DNA of 64,000 nucleotides from positions 62,001 through 126,000 of the forward strand of contig NZ_SZZM01000008.1 of assembly GCF_005281615.1 (NCBI RefSeq), read 5' to 3'. Every line of letters begins with the position of its first letter. The stretch's first letter is position 1. Source of the stretch: Rhodoligotrophos defluvii (GTDB lineage: Bacteria > Pseudomonadota > Alphaproteobacteria > Rhizobiales > Im1). The notes under the pieces were generated by a model. The model was not told the DNA's origin. It saw only the letters and a list, made by a program, of their open reading frames with translations, and did not search any database. Positions 25,880-32,567 of this stretch are shown here, one piece after another. The position numbers and the translations under genes were made by a program.

Positions 25880-26788
25880 CTATCCAACGGTTCGGGGACA
25901 CAAAGCCTCCATGGCGGTCCGCCGGGCGAGCTCGAGGGCGCCATCCACTGCATCGCCCTCGATGGGAACCAGCCGGCGCTGTACATCTGGCGCCAGCCAC
26001 GGCTGCATCGGAGATGCGAGTCCGCCCAGCAAGGCGATGCGGGACGCACCGCATTCTGACAACCGACGCACCAGTTCGTCGATCTGCTCCGCGGCGTACC
26101 GCACAATCCGTCGCGCGACCGGGTCTCCCCCATCCGCGTGTCGCATCACGAGAGGTGCGAAGGTCGCATAGTCCGTGGCCGTCGCCGGATCCATCCAGGC
26201 AACGGCTTCGAACGGATCATTATTGAAGCGCATCATGACGTCGCGCGTGAGACTGCTGTCGATTGCACGCTCGTCATAGGCGCGCAACGCCAAGCGGATT
26301 GCGTGCAGTCCGATGTCGGCGCCGCTACCCTCATCGGAAATGGGAAAGCCATAGCCGCCGACCCGGAATTCGCGTCCTCCTACAACAGCAAAGCCGACGC
26401 TGCCCGTTCCCACGATGACAATGCCGCCATCCCGGGCTCCATGGGCTCCAATGCAGGCGATCGTCGCATCATTGACATAAACGACGGACCGGAAGGGATG
26501 CGGCCGATGCATGAGCTCTTCGAGCGCACCTTTGCGGCCAACGCCCGCAAGCCCGACGCCAGCATGCAACCAGTTCAGTGCGTCGGAGCCGAGCCCGGCC
26601 TCTTGGAGCGCAGCGCGGCAAGCCTTTTCCACTTCGGCAAGAGAGCGGTCGATCCCGACGCGCAACGTTGCCGGGCCGGCAATGCCGGTCCCAAGTACGA
26701 GTCCCTCCGCGTTCTGAATGCGCGCACGGCATCCCGTGCCGCCACCGTCGACGCCGATGAACAGTGGAGATTGCGAAGCCGCCGTCAT
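25880..26788 (-). CDS. BadF/BadG-type amino-sugar kinase (MurNAc/GlcNAc kinase candidate)
   Basis: 302 residues of the ASKHA fold. Seen: phosphate-1 loop IGVDGGGTGCRARIQN, VNDATIACIGAH, phosphate-2 GIVIVGTGSVGFAV and ISDEGSGADIGLHAI, as in GlcNAc kinases and in clostridial MurK. It overlaps murA by 4 bp (ATGA at 26788) and precedes murQ. In the absence of an AnmK gene here, and with NamZ likely to release free MurNAc, a kinase acting on MurNAc and GlcNAc at O6 is the best fit. Specificity cannot be told from sequence. Confidence 0.8.
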   Translation of the reverse strand: MTAASQSPLFIGVDGGGTGCRARIQNAEGLVLGTGIAGPATLRVGIDRSLAEVEKACRAALQEAGLGSDALNWLHAGVGLAGVGRKGALEELMHRPHPFRSVVYVNDATIACIGAHGARDGGIVIVGTGSVGFAVVGGREFRVGGYGFPISDEGSGADIGLHAIRLALRAYDERAIDSSLTRDVMMRFNNDPFEAVAWMDPATATDYATFAPLVMRHADGGDPVARRIVRYAAEQIDELVRRLSECGASRIALLGGLASPMQPWLAPDVQRRLVPIEGDAVDGALELARRTAMEALCPRTVG

Positions 26789-28047
26789 CCCGCGACCCGC
26801 CGGATATCCGCACCGCATTGCACCAGCTTGCGGTCGAGGGATTCATAGCCGCGATCGAGGTGATAGACACGGTTGACGGTCGTTTCGCCTTCGGCGACCA
26901 GGCCGGCGAGGACCAGGCTCACCGATGCGCGCAAGTCGGTTGCCATCACTTCCGCGCCGTGCAGTCTCTCGACCCCACGGACCAGCGCCGTCGAGCCTTG
27001 CAGCGAGATGTTGGCGCCGAGCCGCCCTAGCTCGGGCACGTGCATGAACCGGCTCTCGAACACCGTCTCGCGAATGACCGATGCGCCCGATGCGATGGCC
27101 ATCAAGGCCATGAACTGCGCCTGCAGGTCCGTGGGAAAGCCCGGGTAGGGCTCTGTCGACACGTCCACGGCCTTTAGCGCGCCGGAGCGCACGACCATCA
27201 AGCCGCGATCGGTCGGCCAGATTTGAGCGCCGGCGCTTTCCAGCACCGCAACGACCGAGCCAAGGTGCTCGAGATGGGCGCCGAGGATTTCAAGATGGCC
27301 GCCGGTTATCGCCGCAGCGACTGCGTAAGTCCCAGCCTCGATGCGATCGGTGATCAGTTCGTGGCGGGCGCCATGGAGCGCATCCACACCCTGCACCAAA
27401 ATCCGATGCGTCCCGACCCCTTGGATGAGCGCCCCCATCGCAACCAGGCAAAGTGCGAGGTCAGAGATTTCGGGATCGCGCGCCCCGTTGAGGATCTCGC
27501 TTTCACCGCGTGCGAGGACCGCCGCCATCAGCGCCGTCTCGGTCGCGCCCACAGATGGCGAAGAGAGCACGATGCGGTTGCCGCGCAGCCCGTTGCCATT
27601 GGTCCGCGCGTGAATGTAACCGCCTGCCATTTCGACATTGGCTCCGAGCGTCTCCAGCGCTTTGAGATGCTGGTCGATCGGCCGCGCGCCGATTGCGCAG
27701 CCTCCGGGGAGTGACACGCGCGCAGAACCGAAACGCGCCAGCATCGGCGCCAGCACGAGAATGCTGGCGCGCATGCGCCGGACCAGCTCGTAGGGCGCCT
27801 GCGCGTTGCGGGCACCCCCGGCATCCAGCACCAGATTCCGCCCAGCGCCATGGGTTGCCACCACGCCAAACTCCCGCATCAGCGAGAGCATGGTGTTGAC
27901 ATCGGTCACCTCGGGAACATTCCTCAACTCCAGCGGTTCGGAGCTGAGCAGCGAAGCGGCAATCTGCGGCAGAGCGGCGTTCTTCGCTCCGCAGATCTGG
28001 ACCGAGCCTTCAATGCGTTTGCCGCCGCGAATGACCAATCGATCCAT
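26785..28047 (-). CDS. murA: UDP-N-acetylglucosamine 1-carboxyvinyltransferase MurA
   Basis: 420 residues, standard MurA length. Seen: the N-terminal GAKNAALPQIAASLL with catalytic Lys, the loop SLPGGCAIGARPIDQHLKAL with the phosphoenolpyruvate-binding (fosfomycin-target) Cys, YPGFPTDLQAQFMAL with catalytic Asp, and the C-terminal DLRASVSLVLAGLVAEG plus HLDRGYESLDRKL. All key residues are present, so it should be active. MurA starts peptidoglycan synthesis, yet here it heads a salvage unit and is translationally coupled to the kinase. It may be a second copy beside a housekeeping murA elsewhere; that needs the genome. Confidence 0.93.
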   Translation of the reverse strand: MDRLVIRGGKRIEGSVQICGAKNAALPQIAASLLSSEPLELRNVPEVTDVNTMLSLMREFGVVATHGAGRNLVLDAGGARNAQAPYELVRRMRASILVLAPMLARFGSARVSLPGGCAIGARPIDQHLKALETLGANVEMAGGYIHARTNGNGLRGNRIVLSSPSVGATETALMAAVLARGESEILNGARDPEISDLALCLVAMGALIQGVGTHRILVQGVDALHGARHELITDRIEAGTYAVAAAITGGHLEILGAHLEHLGSVVAVLESAGAQIWPTDRGLMVVRSGALKAVDVSTEPYPGFPTDLQAQFMALMAIASGASVIRETVFESRFMHVPELGRLGANISLQGSTALVRGVERLHGAEVMATDLRASVSLVLAGLVAEGETTVNRVYHLDRGYESLDRKLVQCGADIRRVAG

Positions 28048-28216
28048 GCTGTTTTCTTCGTCGCCTTAACAATCAGAAGCTTGGCAACCGCCTTTGCGTC
28101 TGATCGCACCGCGGCTCGTATCCTATCAGCACATGGTGCCGGCCCTGGGTATTTCGACGAGCATCCTTTATCCTAGATGGATTCGATGCGCACCAATCCA
28201 CCCGTCTGGACAATAT

Positions 28217-29386
28217 ATGAGCCGAGATCGAAACAATCCTTTAATCACCGACGGCCATGCCATCCTGGCCGACCGTGTTTTTGACGGTTATGGCTGGCAC
28301 ACCGACGCCGCGGTGCTGATCCGGGCAGGCCGCATCGTTGGGCTCGGGGCGCCGGGCGAGGTTCCTTCCGATTGGCCGCAGACGCGCCTCCCGGCCGGCG
28401 CCTTCCTTGCCCCTGGTTTCATAGATTTGCAGGTGAACGGGGGTGGCGGCGTTCTCCTCAATGATCAGCCGACCGTCGAGGGTGTGCGCGCCATTGCCCG
28501 GGCGCACCGTCTCTATGGCACGACGGCGTGCCTCCCGACCCTGATCACCGATACGCGCGAGAAGATGAAGGCTGCCGTCGCGGCGGTTAGCGCGACGGTC
28601 GGCCGGGAAGGGATCCTCGGCCTGCACCTGGAAGGGCCCTTCATCAGTCCGCTGCGTCCGGGCGCCCACCCGTCAGATCGGATCACGCAACCTGCTGCGG
28701 GCGACCTGGACCAATTGTGCGAACTCGCCGACGTCGGCAGGTCATTGGTGACTTTGGCGCCCGAATGCGTCCCGGCGGGTTTTGTCCGGAGGCTGGCCTC
28801 CTCTGGTGTGCGAATTTCGATCGGGCACAGCGAGGCGAGCGCTGACGTTGTCATGCAAGCCGTCGCGGACGGCGCAACCGGCGTCACTCATTTGTTCAAT
28901 GCCATGCCACCATTGAGCGCGCGCGCCCCGGGGATTATCGGCGCAGCGCTGGCGGAACCCCGGCTGACGGCGAGTCTGATCGTCGACGGAACCCATGTTG
29001 ATCCCGTTTCGGTCCAGGCCGCATTTATGGCGATGGGTTCCGAGCGGATCGTGCTGGTCACCGATGCGATGCCCACGGTCGGCACGTCGTTGGACCATTT
29101 CGAACTGGCTGGCCGAACCATCAAACGGACCGACGGACGGCTGACCACGGAAGAAGGCACTCTGGCGGGCGCACACCTGGATATGGCCTCGGCGGTGCGC
29201 AACGCGGTCAAGCTGGCCCAAGTCCCCGTAGAGGACGCGCTGCGGGCCGCTTCGCTGACACCCGCGCAATTCCTTGGCCTGGACAACGAGCGCGGAGCGA
29301 TTGTTTCGGGCGCGCGGGCCGATCTCGTTGCTCTCACTGAGGAATTCACAGTGATTGCGACCTGGCTCGGCGGCAGCACCGATTAA
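28217..29386 (+). CDS. nagA: N-acetylglucosamine-6-phosphate deacetylase NagA
   Basis: 389 residues from ATG 28217; a longer open frame exists to 28094 but the family length favours this start. Seen: LAPGFIDLQVNGGGGVLLND, HLEGPFISPLRPGAHP with the metal Glu, RISIGHSEASADV and VTHLFNAMPPLSARAPG with metal His residues, and VLVTDAMPTVG with the catalytic Asp. It converts GlcNAc-6-P to GlcN-6-P plus acetate in the cytosol, taking the product of MurQ. It is divergent from murA over a 169-bp gap, which probably holds both promoters. Confidence 0.93.
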   Translation: MSRDRNNPLITDGHAILADRVFDGYGWHTDAAVLIRAGRIVGLGAPGEVPSDWPQTRLPAGAFLAPGFIDLQVNGGGGVLLNDQPTVEGVRAIARAHRLYGTTACLPTLITDTREKMKAAVAAVSATVGREGILGLHLEGPFISPLRPGAHPSDRITQPAAGDLDQLCELADVGRSLVTLAPECVPAGFVRRLASSGVRISIGHSEASADVVMQAVADGATGVTHLFNAMPPLSARAPGIIGAALAEPRLTASLIVDGTHVDPVSVQAAFMAMGSERIVLVTDAMPTVGTSLDHFELAGRTIKRTDGRLTTEEGTLAGAHLDMASAVRNAVKLAQVPVEDALRAASLTPAQFLGLDNERGAIVSGARADLVALTEEFTVIATWLGGSTD

Positions 29387-29399
29387 GTCCGCGGGCCTT

Positions 29400-29503
29400 T
29401 AGAGCGTTTCCGCTTTTCTTCGAATCGCGGAACCGCTCTAAGTCCTTGCTTGGTCGCATTTTCTTCACGCGAACCGGTGTCCACTTCGCTTGAAAATGCT
29501 TTA
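29400..29503. repeat. dispersed palindromic repeat, copy D (RIME-like)
   Basis: 104 bp, starting TAGAGCGTTTCCGC and ending TTGAAAATGCTTTA, with the core TTCACGCGAACCGGTGTCC. It lies between the converging nagA and namZ genes and supplies the TAA stop codon of namZ (29501-29503). It is the copy inside the tRNA-bounded islet, so the repeat family may also have spread to, or come with, the islet. Confidence 0.76.
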
Positions 29504-30703
29504 GTAGCGCAGGTATTCCTGCCGCTGGGCGACCCACGCCTGCTCATCCGATTGCGCCAGTACGTCGAGGTCGTGCGGCGTCGCCAACGCGTCGTCAACC
29601 CATTCCCGCAATAACGGGCCGCCGTTGATGACATCGATGGGGAGCTTGCCGTGCTCGTATTCGTAGGGGAAATCGCGCCACAGAGCGTAGTCCGGGTACA
29701 ATCGGCGGACCGCCTTAAAGGCGAGCGCCTGGAGGCGCCAGGGCTTGAACGTCTGATGATTGTAATGAGGAGCTTCCGTGTGGATCTGCACGCCGTGGCA
29801 AAGCTGGCCCGCATGTTTGTGAAACGTGGGTTCGAACCAGCATTCACGGAGGCGGCAACCACCGAGCCACTGCGGAGCCAGGGAGTCCATTTCCTTCATA
29901 ACTGCGCGCGCATCGATATCGGGCGCGCCGAACAGTTCTAAAGGCCGGGTGGTGCCGCGCCCCTCCGAGAGCGTCGTGCCCTCCAGCATCACCGTCCCCG
30001 CATAGGCGCGCGCCATCCACAAGTTCGGCGCGTTGGGACTGGGGTTGATCCAGGCGCGCTCGCCCAACGGCCATCCGAAACCCGGCGCGGCGTCGGGCTG
30101 CCAATCCTGCATATCGATAATCCGATACTCGACATCAAGCTTGAGCGTCTTGATGAACCACAGACCCAGCTCGCCGAGCGTAAGCCCATGACGCATCGGC
30201 AACGGCCCGGCGCCGACAAAGCTTTCCCAGCCGGGGCGCAGCGTTAGGCCCTCAACAGGCCGGCCCGCCGGGTTAGGCCGGTCCAGCACCCAAATAGCCT
30301 TGCCATGTTGCGCTGCCGCTTCGAGCACATAGCGCAGCGTCGTGATGAACGTGTAGATGCGACAACCCAGATCCTGCAGATCGACCAGGATCACATCTAA
30401 TCCATCAATCATCGCATCCGTCGGCTTTCGCACCTCGCCATAAAGGCTAAAGATCGGAATGCCGTGCACCGGATCGTTATAATCCGACGACTCGATCATG
30501 TTGTCTTGCTTGTCGCCGCGCAGACCGTGCTGCGGACCGAAGGCCGCGGTGAGCTCGATGTCGCCGCATGCTGCCAGTGCATCCAGCGCGTGCGTCAGGT
30601 CGTCAGTGACGGAAGCGGGATGCGCGACCAGCGCCACGCGCCTGCCGGCGAGCGTTGCGCGCAAAGCGGGTTCTGCGATGAGGCGATCGATGCCGAATTT
30701 CAT
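29501..30703 (-). CDS. namZ: exo-beta-N-acetylmuramidase NamZ (DUF1343, GH171)
   Basis: 400 residues. Seen: AFGPQHGLRGDKQDN, IPIFSLYGEVRKPTDAM, DVILVDLQDLGCRIYTFI, WVLDRPNPAGR, and TTLSEGRGTTRPLELFGAP, the conserved pattern of DUF1343. That family was shown (Bacillus NamZ) to release MurNAc from the non-reducing end of peptidoglycan fragments. Unlike the secreted Bacillus enzyme, this one begins MKFGIDRLIAEPALRATL with no signal peptide, so it probably works in the cytoplasm. Its start overlaps the DOMON-like gene stop by 4 bp. Its stop codon sits in a dispersed repeat. Confidence 0.88.
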   Translation of the reverse strand: MKFGIDRLIAEPALRATLAGRRVALVAHPASVTDDLTHALDALAACGDIELTAAFGPQHGLRGDKQDNMIESSDYNDPVHGIPIFSLYGEVRKPTDAMIDGLDVILVDLQDLGCRIYTFITTLRYVLEAAAQHGKAIWVLDRPNPAGRPVEGLTLRPGWESFVGAGPLPMRHGLTLGELGLWFIKTLKLDVEYRIIDMQDWQPDAAPGFGWPLGERAWINPSPNAPNLWMARAYAGTVMLEGTTLSEGRGTTRPLELFGAPDIDARAVMKEMDSLAPQWLGGCRLRECWFEPTFHKHAGQLCHGVQIHTEAPHYNHQTFKPWRLQALAFKAVRRLYPDYALWRDFPYEYEHGKLPIDVINGGPLLREWVDDALATPHDLDVLAQSDEQAWVAQRQEYLRY

Positions 30704-31254
30704 GGTTGCTGCATCACTGGAGAAAATTCATGCGCAAAGGAGTCCTTGTGATGAAAGTCAGGCTTTCCGGGTGGGTGCGCCAGCGCCCAGTATGACTTGA
30801 GGCCACTCATGTCTTCGATCAGCGCCGACAGACCGAGTCGCCATGGGTTCTCACGCGGCAAGCCCAAGCGATCCAATTCTAGCGAGACCTGCAATGTGTG
30901 GCAGTCCGGCGCAGATTGCACCTTGACCGTAGGCGCGCTGATCTCGTCCGCCACAACCATCCCGCTTCGGTAGTCGCTGAACCGATAGGCCGCCCATTGT
31001 GTCGAAGGTGCAAAGTTGAATTCGTAGTACTCGCTGCCCGACCAAGCGCGGACAAATGCCTCGAAGCAAGTGTGCCGCCAAAGCTCATCGCAGCGCGCGC
31101 TTTCAATAACAGGGAAAACACGGATATCGCTCATTTTTCCGGTGACAAAATAGGACAGGGTCAGAATAGTCGGATGCGGACGCGTAATCTCTACTTCGAT
31201 GCGTGTTGCCGCAGAACAGTATGAATCCGGATGAAGCCTTAGCAATTGGCGCAT
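30700..31254 (-). CDS. DOMON-like domain protein
   Basis: 184 residues, no signal peptide. Seen: beta-rich sequence with LTLSYFVTGKMSDIRVFP, RCDELWRHTCFEAFVRAW, EYYEFNFAPSTQWAAYRF and LGLSALIEDMSGLKSYWAL, matching the single DOMON-like (murB-like) family; the Trp/Tyr-rich sheet suggests carbohydrate binding. It is coupled to namZ by a 4-bp overlap, implying the two act on the same substrate, perhaps with this protein binding the glycan or assisting the glycosidase. A similar neighbourhood exists, as far as I recall, in other Alphaproteobacteria. Confidence 0.75.
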   Translation of the reverse strand: MRQLLRLHPDSYCSAATRIEVEITRPHPTILTLSYFVTGKMSDIRVFPVIESARCDELWRHTCFEAFVRAWSGSEYYEFNFAPSTQWAAYRFSDYRSGMVVADEISAPTVKVQSAPDCHTLQVSLELDRLGLPRENPWRLGLSALIEDMSGLKSYWALAHPPGKPDFHHKDSFAHEFSPVMQQP

Positions 31255-31438
31255 ATTGGTACTTTATAGGGTTGCGGATACGTTGTCACCAGGTGCGGGC
31301 TATACTCCTAGGGCAACGTCTACGCTACGGCAATAGAGGTAGGGCGGTGTTTTGCGGGGCAAATTTATGGCTGCTTTGTACCAGTTCCAGAGGAGAAACT
31401 ACGAAACCGTAGGGAATTCGCCGCAATGGAAGCCGGAA

Positions 31439-31460
31439 TGGCGGAGACGGAGGGATTCGA
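31439..31460 (-). repeat. att-like direct repeat within tRNA-Ser 3' end
   Basis: Partner of the copy at 23585-23606; 22 identical bases in the same orientation, spanning the CCA, acceptor strand and part of the T arm of the intact tRNA gene. Confidence 0.75.
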
Positions 31461-31531
31461 ACCCTCGATACGGCTTTTGACCGTATAACGGTTTAGCAAA
31501 CCGCCGCCTTCAGCCTCTCGGCCACGTCTCC
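31439..31531 (-). tRNA. tRNA-Ser(GCU)
   Basis: 93 nt including encoded CCA. The acceptor stem is GGAGACG/CGTCTCC, the anticodon loop TTGCTAA reads GCU (codons AGC/AGU), and the variable arm is long, as in class II serine tRNAs. The T arm GAGGGTTCGAATCCCTC is complete. Its last 22 nt are repeated at 23585-23606, making the gene the likely integration site of the salvage islet. Confidence 0.95.
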
Positions 31532-31730
31532 AGCGGGGTGAGTGGTAGGAGATCAGGCGCGGAGGGTCAATAGGGGACTGGCTCCACACAAGAAAGATAA
31601 CGACACGAAAAGCAATTCAAGCCACAATCGCCCGGATCCGGGCGTCCGCTCGCCCATGCCCGATCGGCGGAACCCGTCGCGGTGCCGTCGCATTTCGCTG
31701 GCACGCAATCTCGTCCATCCGGAGCCCATC

Positions 31731-32552
31731 ATGGCGCCACGCTCGTTCTGGACCGGCTATCTCAAGCTTTCCCTGGTGACGTGCCGGGTGGCGATGGTGC
31801 CCGCGACCAGCGAGAGCGAGCGGGTGCGGTTCCACATGATCAATGCCAAGACGGGACACCGTCTCGTCAGCCAATATGTGGATTCGGAGAGCGGAAAACC
31901 AGTGGGGGACGAGGATACGGTCAAGGGCTATCCGCGCGGCGAAGACGAGTATGTGCTGCTGGAGGACGAGGAGATCGAGTCCGTTGCGCTCGAGAGCACG
32001 CGCACGATCGACATCGACATGTTCGTACCGTCCTCGGACATTCCCTGGATCTGGTACGACAAGCCCCATTATCTGCGGCCCGACGACGAGGTGAGCGCGG
32101 AGGCTTTCGCCGTTATCCGCGATGCCATGGCGGCAACCGACAAAGTGGGAATAGCCCGGCTCGTGCTCTATCGGCGGGAGCGGGCGGTGATGCTCAAGCC
32201 GCGCGAGCGGGGCATCGAGCTGTGGACCCTGCGCTATGGGGACGAAGTGCGCGATCCCGCCAATTATTTCGGGGAGCTCGAGAAGCCGCGCGTGGACAAG
32301 ACAGCCATGGGGCTGGTGCAGAAGCTGATCGAAGAGCGCACCACGGCGTGGGATGCGAAGCTGATGAGCGACCCCGTGCAGGATCGGCTGCTCGATATGA
32401 TCGAGGAGAAGAAGCGCAGCCGGAAGCAGGCCGCCAAGCCGCGGCGCAAGGCCAAGGCCGAGCCGGAAGCGCCCGCGCCCGACAATGTGGTGAGCATCGT
32501 GGATGCCCTGCGGCGCAGCCTGGAAACCGAGGGCAAGAAAAGCAAGCGCTGA
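31731..32552 (+). CDS. ku: non-homologous end-joining protein Ku (paralogue 1)
   Basis: 273 residues from ATG 31731 with GGAG upstream. Seen: the prokaryotic Ku opening MAPRSFWTGYLKLSLVTCRVAM, FHMINAKTGHRLVSQYVD, DEYVLLEDEEIESVAL, and a C-terminal basic tail (KKRSRKQAAKPRRKAKAE) that in other Ku proteins contacts DNA and LigD. It forms a ring dimer on double-strand ends. It converges on ligD, 15 bp apart, while a second ku is on the other side of ligD. The two Ku proteins differ clearly in sequence and tail. Confidence 0.93.
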   Translation: MAPRSFWTGYLKLSLVTCRVAMVPATSESERVRFHMINAKTGHRLVSQYVDSESGKPVGDEDTVKGYPRGEDEYVLLEDEEIESVALESTRTIDIDMFVPSSDIPWIWYDKPHYLRPDDEVSAEAFAVIRDAMAATDKVGIARLVLYRRERAVMLKPRERGIELWTLRYGDEVRDPANYFGELEKPRVDKTAMGLVQKLIEERTTAWDAKLMSDPVQDRLLDMIEEKKRSRKQAAKPRRKAKAEPEAPAPDNVVSIVDALRRSLETEGKKSKR

Positions 32553-32567
32553 CGCGCGCAACTCGAC

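Larger units (their letters stand above)
23585..31460. mobile_element. putative genomic islet integrated at tRNA-Ser(GCU), carrying muropeptide salvage genes
   Basis: About 7.9 kb bounded by 22-bp direct repeats of the tRNA-Ser 3' end. The contents form one pathway (NamZ, DOMON-like protein, NagA, MurA, kinase, MurQ, SIS deaminase) and nothing else except one dispersed repeat. No integrase or excisionase is visible, so it would be immobile now or mobilised in trans. Integration into the 3' end of the gene would keep the tRNA intact, as seen. That it is an islet is inference from the repeat and content. Confidence 0.6.
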
